DNA of 64,000 nt from Gossypium raimondii (taxonomy: Eukaryota; Streptophyta; Magnoliopsida; Malvales; Malvaceae). Both the position numbers and the translations under genes were made by a program. Position 1 is the stretch's first letter. Every line of letters begins with the position of its first letter. The notes beneath the pieces are model-generated. The model worked only from the letters and a program-made list of their open reading frames with translations. It was not told where the DNA came from and did no database searches. The stretch is from positions 46,603,192 through 46,667,191 of the forward strand of contig NC_068566.1 in the NCBI RefSeq assembly GCF_025698545.1, given 5' to 3'. This document shows positions 34,597 to 47,343 of the stretch, one piece after another.

Positions 34597-37461
34597 TTAG
34601 ACATTTGGAGGTGGCCAAATCTTGTCAAGCAATTCCTCAACTCGCTTTGCTTGATTAACGTATCCATCCAGTCCTGCAGCCAGAAGCTCCACCGATGCAG
34701 GTCCCATGGCTGATGCAAGGCTTAGTTGATCCCACTTTGTGAGCTGCATCATAGAGAAAAAGATCAGTCAACAAACAATTCATGGCTTTTTATAACACAA
34801 GAATGGCCTTGTTATGCATGCTTGCGTTAGTTATTTGAGCACGGAAAGATGAAGATAAACAATATTCTTTATAAAAGCTAGCTGTTCATAACCACAATAG
34901 CCGCAAATATGGTGACGAAATCATGAATCAACAGGGTACTACAATTACCAAGTATAACCGAATATGAAAAGAAACGAGAAATATACTTTCTCGGTATGGA
35001 GTTAATCCTAAACATGCCTAAACCGTAATTAAAGTAGCAGACCAAAGTCCTAACTCCAAAGCCATTACCATATCTATATACAGGCTATTTACACATAGCT
35101 ATAGTGTTAGAACCTATGCAAGGAGTGATTAATATCATACTGTAAGATAAATATTTTTCATTATTTACTACGATATCGGTATCCAAGAATTGAGATAAGG
35201 ACAGAAAGCAGACCTCTTCGGCGGTGAAATCATATCTGGCAGCAGACTGTGGGGACAACCTCCTATCGTAAGAATACTTCTCGTCAGGAGAAGTAATTGA
35301 TTCTTTGAGTGACTGCAATAGCTTCAATGGTGCAATGATATAGTCAACCCTGACAGAAAGAAACCATAAACACGGGTTTAAGAAGAAATCGATATGTAAT
35401 TCTTATTCTGTAACGATTTTAAATTAAATTGATAAGAGTTGAGTCATGTGAAACCCCAGCAAACTAAATATATCCTGCTTGTTCCGAACAGCTGCTGCCA
35501 TAAGCTTTGATTTATGTCCATATTTATGAATGTAGTTATAAGCTTTTGTCACCTACAGTTACAAATTATTAGAACCAACATGGCTACTTGCGGGAAATAA
35601 ATTCTTAAAAGCGAAAATACGCGGACAAAAGCCTATTCCCTAAGTATAAATATAACAGTTTAACTAACCAGAGCCAATCCAGGGTCCTCTCCTCTTTGAA
35701 TAGCAGCTTCGATCTCAGGGTCACCGGAATGAGTGCGTGCCCAGTCCTGAATACAGAAATGTGTTTTAAGGACAATAAAGATGTTTTTATAAGAATGTCA
35801 ACAAAATGGGGTTTTTCAGGGGAAAAAAATTTACCCTAACACGGCCGACAAAAATCTGAATAACAGAAGCACCAGCTTGGGCTGCAGCTGCAGCTTGAGC
35901 AAAGCTGAAGCAACACACCAGATCAAACAATGGTTAGAGGATGAATAGAGTCTGTTATATTATAACATTCAAGCAAACATCACTGTCCGTGTAATCATGT
36001 ACCTATAAACAAAAGTCAAATGTGTTTGTATACCCTCAGATTCGAGCAGTCTCGAGGCTTCTATTCCCTGTATATCCAACAAGCATTAACAAGAATCGGT
36101 ACCAGTTATGTTCCAAGACTATATTAAGACTTAATAGCTTTATAAGTGAGTACACTGATATTGAATTGAGGTACTTACTTGCCAAGTTGAAGGAATTTTA
36201 AACAACAAGCGTTCTGGAGGAACGCCAATCTCATCATACAGCCTCAGCAAGTCATGCACCTGCAAATTTCGATAAGCTTTTAGCATCGGGCGGCATATCC
36301 GGAAAGAGAATAAGGAAACAAGATAAGCCAGTAAAACACATAAAAGGAAGTAAGAAATACAAATGGACACGTGGGAATAGACGATACCCTCCTAATAATT
36401 CCATGTGTATCGTAAGCCAAGCGTGCATCCACTTCAGTTGAAACTCGACCAGGAACTAGCTTTGCCAAGTCACCACCAACATTTACTAAAGCCTACACTC
36501 GATGAACATTCGAATGTCAAAACAAACTAATGATCCAATTCGTTTTTTAGTATAAAGAAAGCCACACAAACTAGGAATAAATAAAGATAAAGCCACACAA
36601 ACTAGGAATAAATAAAGATATAACAGACATTGATTTAAAACCGAAATTCACCGCATGCCTACTCTTAAATGTTGCTGCATTACCAATTAAACAAAGCTTA
36701 CAGTTTATTAACTATCCAATTCGAATTCCATCCGAGAATGCGAATGCGAACCTTGTTAACAAAACAAGACAACCTCAGTTCAGGATTGTCCAGCGGAGAA
36801 CATGTCGAATCCGCCAAAGCCATATCCACGGCATTCTAAACCAAAATACCAAACAACTTCACTCAAATATATACACATATGAATAAAAGATTTAAGCTGT
36901 CTATGTATATATATATATGTGTGTATCAATTTATATGAAAATGCTCACTCTAAAAATAGTATCTGGAAGGCTCAAAATGCCCAACAACAATGAAGAGCTA
37001 ACAGTTGCAGCAGTTGGTGGAAACCTATAAAAAAATTCAATTAATTAGCGTAAAAAAGCTCAACCTATTCATTAAAACATCCATTAAAAAAACCCCGAAG
37101 GAGAAAAAAGCTAGATATTTTTACTTTTCAAAATCATCAAAGATCACAGTATCAGGAACTATCTCACTGAAAGTAGACACAGCATCCAATTCAGTACTCA
37201 AACCTGAACATTCCCACAAATTAAAAACAACCCATCACTTAAAACCCAATGAAACAACTAATTTAACTAAAAGATCTAAACAGAACAAGTACCAGTGTCA
37301 ACAGAAGAAGAGGAACCAGAAGAGGCACGAAGAACTGGAAAAGATCTGTTGAATTTGAAGAGTAGAGTTGAAGAAGATGACCCATTTGCAAATCCCAATC
37401 TTGATTTAGGTAAAGAATATGAAAGAAATGAAGAAGGCGGAGATTTCAAGGTGACTGACAT
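34597..37461 (-). CDS. Transaldolase, plastid-targeted
   Basis: Twelve exons, in gene order: 37461-37293, 37203-37125, 37024-36949, 36835-36752, 36492-36388, 36259-36179, 36067-36003, 35904-35835, 35746-35669, 35552-35455, 35349-35214, 34743-34597. All introns are GT-AG and the frame closes to 395 aa. Residues 1 to about 50 are Ser-rich and basic, a chloroplast transit peptide. The TIM-barrel core follows: [48 protein letters not shown] with the Schiff-base lysine (K192), LTFVYSFAQA, and FVGRVRDWA; it ends KIWPPPNV. The enzyme moves a dihydroxyacetone unit between sugar phosphates in the pentose-phosphate pathway. The gene resembles, by memory, the Arabidopsis At1g12230/At5g13420 type. No broken residues were seen. 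Confidence 0.93.
36559..36620 (-). repeat. 31-bp tandem duplication in a transaldolase intron
   Basis: Two adjacent identical 31-bp units (36559-36589, 36590-36620) containing GCCACACAAACTAGG lie in the intron between exons 4 and 5. It does not touch the splice sites. Confidence 0.85.
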
Positions 37462-37660
37462 TTTTTTTTCGTTATTTTTGGAAGTTAAAAGCTTGAACCT
37501 TTAACTAATGTATATACGAGTTTATAATGGTGTGTGTTCCTTTTCTGTGTAGTTTAACTGAAATTTAATAGAATTCTATAGATAAATGAAATTCCAATAT
37601 TGAATTTTGAAGAAATAAGCTTTGAATTTTTAAATCTGATCCATCTACATAAAATATAAT

Positions 37661-37922
37661 GGTTAAATTTAGCTATTACTCCCTATACTTTACAAAAGTT
37701 ATGGATTTAGTCCCTATAGTTTGATCAATTTTAACCCTGTACTTTTTAATTGGTCAATTTTAGTCGTTATACTTTTTAATTTTGAAACTTTAATCCTGAC
37801 CCTATTTAGCGTGTTTAACAGTTATCATTAGGTGAGGATTGGAATTATAAATTTTAAAAAGTATAAAGACTAAAATGACCAAATTAAGATCAAAGTACAA
37901 GGTCAAATAGCAAAATTTAACC
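37661..37922. mobile_element. hAT-like MITE upstream of the transaldolase gene
   Basis: A 262-bp element with terminal inverted repeats (GGTTAAATTTAGCTATT at one end, AATAGCAAAATTTAACC at the other). It is flanked by a perfect 8-bp duplication AATATAAT (37653-37660 and 37923-37930). Eight-base duplications are typical of hAT elements. It sits 200 bp upstream of the transaldolase start codon, inside the probable promoter or 5' leader. Confidence 0.75.
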
Positions 37923-38394
37923 AATATAATGTTGTTTAACTAAATATGTATGTACTAATTCTTTTTATTACATTTGGTACTTATTTGATATAAAAAAGTT
38001 GGTAAATTTTAAAGAAATACATTTTTTAATGACCTGTTACTTTCTTGATGATAAAATCAAAGCAAAAAATATCATCTTGGGTCCTCCGCCATTAACTAGA
38101 AAATTCAGTGCTTACTTTCATAAGATTGTGATGAACATAATCCAGTGAAAAAATGCTTGATATGAATAATTTTATATAAAAAAATTGTTATAAATTAACA
38201 ATTGCAAATTCCCGACAAAGAAATAACAATGACCAATGTAACAAAAATGACTGGTTTCATTGGGGGATAATCATTGATAAAAATTGAAATGGAAAATTAC
38301 ATTATTTGCAAAATATAAAAATAAAAACTAAATTATCCTCTTCAATGAAAATTTTATTCTGCCTTTTTTTTGCTCCCAAGTCCTTGCTTTTCCT

Positions 38395-40638
38395 TCAAGC
38401 TTCTTCAAGCCTCTTCCATCTCACCAGTGCCTTCAGAAATTTCTTCACCTGCATTCATAGTTTTCATATTTGTAAATATGAATCATTGTCTATACTAAAA
38501 ATCAAATTGCATTTTGCCCTCTCTATTCAAAATGAGCAAAATCAGTGTGGCCAACAAAAAAATCAGACGGCAATACATGACGTGCCATATGTACATCATG
38601 CTAATGTGCAGGGACCAATTTTTAATAATAAAATTGAATAAATTTTTTAACATTAGGACGAATTTGCTCTTTGATTAAAGATACAAGGACTGATTTGTCT
38701 AATTTTTTTAATAGAGGGGGCAACATACAATCAAACTCTTAGTACCGGACCTCCATGATAATTTTAAATATTGAGATCCTTTAATTCTAACCCAAACTCA
38801 AAACTTAAACCTAAAATGATCTAAAACCCGAAATAACCTACCAAATCAAACCTGAAAAACCGAATATACAATTCTTGATAAGGATTTTGTACCTCTGATG
38901 GGTCCCTGACAGAGAAAATTGCATTGCTTTCTTTAGGCACTGAAGATACCAAGATTCCATAACCCATATTTCCTTCCTTTAAGACCTGGATTTAGATATT
39001 TTTTAATATTAGAATCTAAATGGCAACACATAATAAAACAGCTCTGCAATACTTACCTTAAACGCATCCTCATCAGTTTTGTCATCTCCAATATAGATTG
39101 GGAGCACATCATCTCTATCACTTAGCCCTGCATTTCATTTTTTTACATACATATATCATTCATTACACTGATAACTCAAAAGCTTTGAAAGTTCATCATA
39201 TTAACCAAGAACATACCAAGAGATTCAAGCAGAAATTCAACCGCCTTCCCTTTATTCCAGTCAATCACAGGACGGACCTCTAAAACCTTCCGTCCATGCG
39301 TTAATCGCAAACGAGGATAGTCTTTCAGAATATCATGAACGCATTGCGCAATAATAGGCCAGTTCTGAAAAAGGAAACAAATATTCACTTAGATGAGCAA
39401 CATGCTGAGTAATTATGGAGCTTCTTTTAAGTTCTTACCTTTTCTTCTACGTTACGGTAATGTACTGAGGTGCAAAACTTGTGATTCTCAACCTTTGCAC
39501 CCTTAATATCTTTAGTGTTCTCGACAAGGGTTCTAAAAACCTGCAAGACGTATGAACAATGTTTGTTTTATATGTTAACTAAAACATGTTCCAGAAAAAC
39601 AATGAACAAAGGACGCACCTCGTCAATCATAGGTATGAATTCTCTAGCAGGCTGGAAAAGGTTTACCTCCTTGCCCTGTTATATAGATAGTAATGCTTTC
39701 AATATATATAACCCGGTTTAATGAGTTCTTACGAAATATTACGGGTACATACCTCTTGGTCAATTGATCTAACACAGTTTGGATGGCCATCATCAGACTC
39801 TGTATGTTTCACAGGGCCCATAATGTCCATCCCATGACTACCAGCATAAAAAAGTTCAGTTAGTCCTACCAATTCATAAACCTGAAATTAAAAAAAAATG
39901 CACTAAATCAGATCCTATTGATGCAAAGATGGTAACTACATCAAAGTTCCAGAATGTTCTACCATCTACCTTATCACGACTTCTGCCACTAATAATAGCT
40001 GTCGGAAAATACTTCGCGACGTTTCTCACAGCAGAACGCATCTAAAAAGGAAGATACAAGTTTTAATCAAAGGCAAATGAAGACAACATGCAAGCATTGA
40101 AATAGACTGTCATACTTACAGCATCAGACATAAAAGCTCGATCTGGATCATCTACGATAGGAGAAAGAGTACCATCATAATCTAGGAAAACAGCTATCTT
40201 CTTGTTCTTGGCATGTTTCGAGATTTGCTCAAAAGATTTAAGTGCAGATGGATATTTAATCTATGCATATAAACAGAAAAGCATAAGCACAAGCAACCTT
40301 ATATACATATGGAAATATATATATGTCATCAAATGTTAAATTACCATCCAGGAATGATAAGCAATATCGATATCATCAGCGGGAACCTCAATATTGAACC
40401 CCTTGATCAACTTCTTACGAGGGGGAGACGAAGATTTCATAGCATCCAACCAACCATTAGACCGAACATCATCGAGTTTTGCAGGTTTCTTCCTAGGAGT
40501 CATCTTATACTTACCAGGGGACAAAGATCCACCAGATTGTGGATACGAAAGCAGATTTGAATGAATGCCTAACCTTGACTTGTTTATCGGAATCGGATCG
40601 GTAAGAACAGGAGATGAATGATTAGACTTAGAATCCAT
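38395..40638 (-). CDS. Trehalose-6-phosphate phosphatase
   Basis: Ten exons, in gene order: 40638-40345, 40260-40120, 40041-39970, 39881-39753, 39675-39619, 39540-39439, 39364-39217, 39127-39057, 38985-38893, 38448-38395. All are GT-AG and the frame closes to 386 aa, normal for the plant family. The start [15 protein letters not shown] was preferred to the in-frame ATG at 40671, since it matches family starts. HAD motif I is LDYDGTLSP (nucleophile D125), motif II is ISGRS (near 162-166), and the acidic motif IV is GDDKTDED (328-335). The enzyme removes phosphate from trehalose-6-phosphate, a signal of sucrose status. The gene neighbourhood suggests the TPPF/TPPG branch. Which member it is remains inference. 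Confidence 0.95.
38508..38768. repeat. Fold-back repeat, family 1 (copy C)
   Basis: It contains TTTGCCCTCTCTATTCAAAATGAGCAAA at the left and CTCTTAGTACCGGACCTCCATGATAAT at the right, matching the other family-1 copies. It lies in the region of the last intron of the trehalose-phosphatase gene (38449-38892), so the gene tolerates it. Confidence 0.65.
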
Positions 40639-42050
40639 TAGCTTCAAATCACCTTTTTTTTCGAAGTACACTTATTTAGCCAACCCTTTTATCTATGAAA
40701 AACCACCTCTTCAATGTCTTCTTATCACTGCTTCTCGGCGATAAACAGTCCATCAATCGCAGCTTACTTGAAAACTAATGATCACAAGACCAAAACATAC
40801 ATAAATACGAATGATCATAAGACCAAAACATATGTAAATACGTAAATACTTTAAAATTTAAAGATTTTTCTCTTGTAATACATTTGATACATATATATAT
40901 ATATACCTTCTCATCTCCAAAGCTACACCGAATTTATGACAAAAATTGAACTTTTCTCGATATCGATAACAGCAGGGATTCGAAACAAGATCAAAATGTG
41001 CTTAAATCTGCATGTATTAGAGTAAAAACAAGCATTAAAATGTGTATAAGTAGTGATCCAATGAAATGAAATCACATGAAGAACATTGCTTTAATTTCTG
41101 CACAAACAAAACAAATATACCAAAAGATCACCAATATATGAAGATAATATATATATATATATGTAAATAAAAACCTTGATAACATACAAAATATCAATGA
41201 AAACCATAGCCATACATTGCAAATTATAAAAAATTGATAAAACATATAACTACTGTTAAATTATATAAGACAACCTAATCTATGGTCTCCACTCATTGTC
41301 ATTTCTTTGTCTAGATTCATATAAAAAAGAACTAAATGAAATGACAAGTATATATAACTACAACACAAGTACTGCATACGTATAAAAGAAGAAACTTATA
41401 TATAAATACACGTATATTGTATGTAAGGTGGGCCATTAAAGTGATGAAATTGCAGATTTTAAATCTATTCATCAACATCATAGATTAATAAAAAGAAAAG
41501 AAGAAAAAGTATTAAATCATAAAAGAAAAGAAATAATAACTATTAAGTTATTAACTCCTTGCATTGACAAGACACTGCAACTACCAAAACGACCATTTAC
41601 TTTGAACCCCACCATAAAAATTATATTTTAAATTAAATTAAAATTAAAATAAGAGGTAAAACACATGAACGCCTTTCATTAAACATGGAAAAGAAAAGTC
41701 AAATATTAACGAAGATTCTGTGCATAATATCAAGTTTTTTTAAAGGATTTATATTTATACACCATTTAAACAATAAAACCGAATCTGGGTTTTCACATAT
41801 GTATTGTTTTGTTCCGTTTTCATATGCATGGACGTTGAAAAAGGGATCTTAATCATTAAGGAATCAAAAGAAAAAGAACATAACAATGGTAAAAAAGGGT
41901 TTTTGAAGAAAAACCCCTTTCTTTAACGTAAATGATTAACGAACCTGATTGATGAGGTGAAACCCAGAAAAGATCTGATCTTTAAAAAATGCAGTTGTAA
42001 AGAGAAAAGGGAAAAAACAACGAAAAGGGGAAGCACGGAGATATTTGTGG
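40639..42050 (-). promoter_or_regulatory. 5' flank of the trehalose-phosphatase gene, probably with 5'-UTR
   Basis: The 1.4 kb upstream of the start codon is A+T rich, with AT microsatellites near 40890 and 41148. A purine-rich (minus-strand pyrimidine-rich) stretch at 41930-42050 could be the transcription start and first leader exon. A 5'-UTR intron is likely, but its sites could not be fixed. Confidence 0.35.
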
Positions 42051-42344
42051 AAATGCAACAGAGAATCGAAAGAGAATAAGAGATTAAAAACGAAGCCCAA
42101 AGATTGTATAAAATTAAAGAGAGTTTTTGAAGGAAAACTAAAAACGGTGAAATATATAAACGAAAGAGATGGAATGGAAATAAAATTCCTTTTAAAACGT
42201 GTTTATCAAGGTAACCTAAAGGTAAAAAAAAAAAAGAAGATTGATTTTACGATTTTATCCTTCTTATAATAAATATATTATTTATAATTTTAAATTATTA
42301 ATATACTTACCTATATATATATATGATAATTAAAATATATCTGA

Positions 42345-42785
42345 AAAACTTAATACATAATTTGTTATCTGAGTTTAACACTTTCTCTCATGTGGTATCT
42401 GGGTTTGACAAAAGTTATATATTTTAGTACTTGAAGGTTGAAGCTAACGATGTTAGCTTTTTAATGTTTAATTCGGGTTTAAAGTTAATTTAATGAAATT
42501 TCATAATTCATTAACATATCAATAATTAGTTTTCATCAAATCTACCCTAAAACCTGAATTAAATCACATCCATCAATCGTAATTGACAAATTAAATACAA
42601 AATTAAGCATTTATAATCAAGACTAAATTTATTTTATTAAAGAAATAATGAAAAATTTGACTATATTTCATCAATCAATCCTAAAACTCTAATTAAATAC
42701 TAAAAAATTAATATTATTACCTTTGGTATCAAAATATATATTTTTGTCTAATACAAATACCATATTGGACCAAAAATTATATTTC
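42345..42785. repeat. Fold-back repeat, family 5 (copy 2)
   Basis: A left arm with TTTGACAAAAGTTATATATTTTAGTAC is mirrored by a right arm with ACCTTTGGTATCAAAATATATATTTTTGTC, as in copy 1 at 5555-6045. Non-coding; ends approximate. Confidence 0.4.
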
Positions 42786-44899
42786 AAAGACGCTCAAATT
42801 CACATATTCGTACATTGACAAAAATGATAATCTCAACCAAGCTAAGAGTCCATTAGCAATTAATTTTAAAATTTTAAAATATTAAGAAATGATTTCTAAA
42901 TTTAATGAATTAATATTATTATAATTAATTTTAGAAAAAAAATGTTGTTAATAATAATATTATAATTAGTCTAAAAGAAATGTGGAGGGTTGCTATTAAC
43001 TTGTAAGTGAACCGGAAAATGACGTGTAGTTGAAAAATGAGGGGAGTTATGTTAATGCCACATGTAAGAGTATCAAGCTGACGAGGCGACGTGTCAGATT
43101 GGACCCACGACAATCGCTTTCTTGCTTAGCTGGCAGTCGTAATTGTTTTTCTTTTAAATGATATAATAATAAAAAAGGGAAATGAAATAAATTTTTTTTT
43201 TTGGTAAAACTGTGGTTTTGGATGCTCAATTTTACATAACTTGACTGAAAATAATATTTGGTAGCTCTCTTTATTATAAATATTTTTATTGAATTATTTC
43301 ATTTACTAATACATATATTAATTTAGTTCATATATTATTAAAATATATATTAAATAAAATCAAATTTTAATAGAATTAACATTTATTGTGTCATAAATTA
43401 GACATAAAATAATTCCGTCAATTAAAAAACGTTATTTTAAAAGAAATATTTATTTTAGCATGAAAAATTAGAATGGATTCAATAAAATTAATCGTGATTA
43501 AATTATGTCAAATTAAAATATATAAATTAATTTTAAATTTAAATATAATATAAAAACCGAAATTAGAATTAAATGTGGGGAAAAAGGGGTGAGGGAGGGG
43601 TATTAAAAAGAAAAAGAAAAAAGGCAGCAGCCGCTTTAGCTTGTTCACCGCACAAATCTCGTGAGAGAATTCACGTGGCTTAGCCGTTTAAGCTGCCAAA
43701 GCCCACTTTTAATTGTTCAACTTCAATTAGAAAAAGTAGTTTTATAAAAATCAAAATATAATTTTTTTAGTTAATTTTTTTAATATGAAGAAAATGGGAA
43801 AAACATGTTATGTTTTTAAAAGATTTTATGATGCACAATGGGACCTAGAATAGTACCTCATTGAGGTTTGGTCATAAATACTTTTTTTAGTATCATACAT
43901 GTCACATTAACTAAGTAAATTTATGGTCCTAATTTCGTACGTTGTTAATAAATCAGATGGTGACATATTATTTGAAATGAAAATTATTTTTAAAATTTAT
44001 GCGTAATGTGTTTATTTGATTAACCGATAGTTCACAGAATTAGATGATAATGTTTTTAAAATGATTGTTAACCTTAAAATGATCTGATCGATCAACTCTT
44101 GTTTAGTCGAAGGGAAAAAAGGTTTTATTACGATGTGGATCTTACCTTCCCATAGACGCATCATGTTATGATCATTAACCGTTACTTTCTGAATTAAATG
44201 CAAGAAAAAGTCTAATTTAATTCGAGCCTCCGCAATTAAAACATGCAAGTTTCCTATTTCAACATGAGTTTTGTCTCGTTCTTCAGTTGTTATATATTTG
44301 TATTGTATTTGTAATAGTAAAACTATTAAATATATATAATGGTTAATTTAATTAAACATCCCTAAACTATCTCTTAGATTTTAATTGGTTTCGAAATTTC
44401 AAAACATGCTAACTAAGTCCTTAAAGTATGTATTAATTAAGTCTTTCAGCTAGCTTAGCCATTAGCAAATATGACATGGAACTTATCTAAAGCATGAGGA
44501 TCAAATTGCAAGCACATATTTACTTACTGCGGGGCAATTTGAATATAATGTGTTTAAAGAATAAGTCATTATATGCTGACTATCATTTTTTTAACATGGC
44601 AAATCCACATTGTCCATGCAATAGGATACAATACTCATGTTTATTATTTCATCTTTGTGTTTTAAAAATGTTCCACATTTATTTTGAACCAGCATTTAAT
44701 ACATGAATTGACAACTAAATTAATTGAAATTCATGATTAATACAATATTAATACTTTAAGGATTCAATTAAAACGTTTTAAGGTCAAAAGATCAATATAA
44801 AATCTAAATTTTATATATATTGAACAATTTCATTATATATTTTGATCATATCTACTCTTTTTGACACAATACCTAGAATCATTCATAGTCTCTCCCCAA
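42786..44899. other. Intergenic DNA
   Basis: No supported gene. Short open frames (for example 44012-44248 minus, 44494-44706 plus) have no domain. A G+C-richer patch lies at 43560-43720. Confidence 0.45.
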
Positions 44900-45720
44900 C
44901 CCATAAATAGGAGGATAATGCATTTTAGTGCACTCGACCCCATGTCCTCTTGTAACATTCGTTTTCAGTGAAGTCAGAATAGTGGTTTCGGAACCACAAA
45001 TCCGAGTTAGAAAGAAAATTTATTTTAATATTATTGCATGGTCTGAATTATGATACTTAATTATTAGCTGTGGTTCAGCATATGTTGCGAACACACCATA
45101 GCGCTTACAAGCGTCTTGTTATAAGTCCTCTTTGAGCTTCATGTTACTTGGTTCTTGCTAGCATCTTGATCAGTATTGATCCTGCATGTGTTGCGAACAT
45201 ACCGCATCTCTTTGTGAGCGTCCTGTTATATGATCGGTATTGATCCTACATATATTGCGGACATACTGCAACTCTTTATAAGCGTCTCGATATAGGCTTT
45301 TTGTGAGCTTCCTGATATGGCTCGTTTGAACTACTTGATATATGGCTATCCGGAAGCTTCCTGATAATAGCTCTTCGGAGTTACTTATTAAGCTCACATG
45401 AGCTTTCTGTTTCAAACTCTTATGAGTTTCCTGTTATAGCCGGATAAGCTTCCTGATTCATGGCTCCCATGAGCTTCCTGTTATATGGCTCGAGAGAGTG
45501 CTTCCTAATTATGTGCTCTAATGAGTACCTCCGGATATGAATTGACGGATTACAGTTTTGTACACTTTTAAGTGTACTACATGTGTATCCATCGATATTT
45601 TTATTGTGAATATTAAATATATGCACTAACTATATATAACAATACTTTAAATATAAATCCAATTTAATTATGTGCTCTAATTTAACCCAAACATTTGTTG
45701 TGTAGCACTAAATGGTGGAT
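44900..45720 (+). repeat. LTR-retrotransposon remnant with internal tandem repeats
   Basis: The start (TCGTTTTCAGTGAAGTCAGAATAGTGGTTTCGGAACCAC) resembles gypsy-type LTRs that I recall from cotton. From 45069 to 45545 it consists of imperfect repeats: three units of about 65 bp with GTTGCGAACAYACC and GAGCGTC phrases, then about ten units of 25-35 bp with GAGCTTCCTGATATGGCTC. No coding domain or second LTR was seen. The family assignment is from memory; the tandem structure is visible. Confidence 0.55.
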
Positions 45721-45955
45721 AAGATTAAGCAATTATTTAAAATAAGAAGAAAATAACTACTATATATGACTAAATATATAATTATTAATTTTGGAATTTT
45801 TGGTTTGTTTTCTTTTGCAAATTAATTTAATTTAATGATAGTTTTTAATTTGATTTATTGGCTATTCGCCACTTGAATAAATGGTTTCTCATGTTGGTTT
45901 CATGTATAGCAGTAAGCAAAGATTTTATAGATTCATCTATTAATTTTAAAATAAT

Positions 45956-45990
45956 GAAAAATAAATAAATAAATAAATAAATAAATAAAT
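45956..45990. repeat. (AAAT)n microsatellite
   Basis: About eight to nine perfect copies of the four-base unit. Confidence 0.95.
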
Positions 45991-46391
45991 ATAATACAAA
46001 ATAGATATGGTCACTGCCTTGCTAGATATTTTAAAATAAAATTCGATATACTCGAAGCACGTACATAGATTCAATTTTCGTTAATCAGTTCCTAAACATG
46101 TAAGATTGACAATATAACATATAAATATATTTTAAAAATATATATTTTGAAGCTGACAAAATTTTAATATAATGTTGGTATTTTTCGATATTTTGAGTTT
46201 AAGTCACACTATGTGTAGATCATATCTAGATTTATTTTAGTCTAGTCTCGGATATATTTAAGTTATGCTTTATATTGATTTTATTCTAATTATAATTATT
46301 CAAAATATATTATTTGCGATTGTACTTGTACTTGTAAACTCTTTAAAGGACAATAAACTTTAAGTCCATGTTAGATATTAAGATATTGGAT

Positions 46392-46671
46392 TGTTAAAAT
46401 AGGTGTCGATCGATAATGACAATATAATGATTGCAAAAATAAAGAAAAATAAGAACATATGATTTCACGTGGAAACCCTTTCGGAAAAAATCACAGGTAG
46501 AGAAGAAGAAATTCACTAATGTTAAAAAACAAATGTTACAAGAGGAGTTTCGACTACATCTATTTAAAGGTTGAAAAACCTTATTCTAATCAATGTTAAA
46601 TAAAAGAAAAGTAATTCTATACAGATTCTACTTATGTTGTATGGTCTGTATTTTCTTTAACAACTCTATCA
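46392..46671 (-). mobile_element. Solo LTR of a copia family related to the element at 16394
   Basis: Read on the minus strand, 46671 to 46392 starts TGATAGAGTTGTT and ends CCTATTTTAACA. It matches the copia LTR in order: GATTAGAAT, GGTTTTTCAACCT, AAATAGATGTAGTCGAAACT, then CGAAAGGGTTTCCACG and ATATTGTCATTATCGA. The flanks TGGAT (46387-46391) and TAGAT (46672-46676) differ at one base and look like a decayed 5-bp target duplication. Only one LTR is present, 280 bp against 337 bp for the complete family member, with a shorter front part. Confidence 0.8.
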
Positions 46672-47019
46672 TAGATTTTATTAAAATTCTATTGGTATTC
46701 CTTGATAATAAACTCAGTAATGAAGTAAAAAATATTTTTTTAGAGCATCGTAGTAACAATCATGTCCTATTGATACCACGGTTGCTTATACATTAAGGTT
46801 GTTTGAATCAAATTTGTTTACGGATAGGAATATCAATATGAAGAGGAGTATTGAACTGACTGATTAGGGAATCGAAACAGATCGGTTAAATTGAGAAAAA
46901 ATTTGATTAAACCGATTGAACTAGAATTTTAATATTTTTAATTAAACTTGACAAACCAATCGAATCGATAGTCTGATCTGTTCAACCACCAACTCGATTT
47001 TGAAAACTTTGTTACAAAC

Positions 47020-47343
47020 CTTCTATTTTCTTAGACTGTAGTTTGCCTTCCTCCACTCAAAAAATAGAACGTTAGATTTAATAGCAAATTGATCATTTAG
47101 TTAAAAATTTCATTTTTTACTGTTAAAAACTGGTTTCTGTACATTAGTATGCAATATACATGGCACGCCACGTGTCACAGTCATGTTACTCCGTCAACCA
47201 TGCCAGTTTTTAACAATACAAATTGCGTGAAATTCTATTTACTATTTGATCTAATGTACAAGTACTAATTTGCTAATTTTTTGAATAGAGAAAACAAAAT
47301 GTAATCTAAGTTTTAGTAATAGGAAATTCCATGATACTTTTAT
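47020..47343. repeat. Fold-back repeat, family 1 (copy D)
   Basis: Both halves are visible: left with CCACTCAAAAAATAGAACG, centre with GGCACGCCACGTGTCAC and CCGTCAACCATGCCAG, right with TTTGATCTAATGTACAAGT and GGAAATTCCATGATACTTTT. Non-coding. Confidence 0.65.

Noticed and set aside
40639-40671. Upstream in-frame start of the trehalose phosphatase
   Set aside because: The extra [11 protein letters not shown] is not a family start, whereas [15 protein letters not shown] is.
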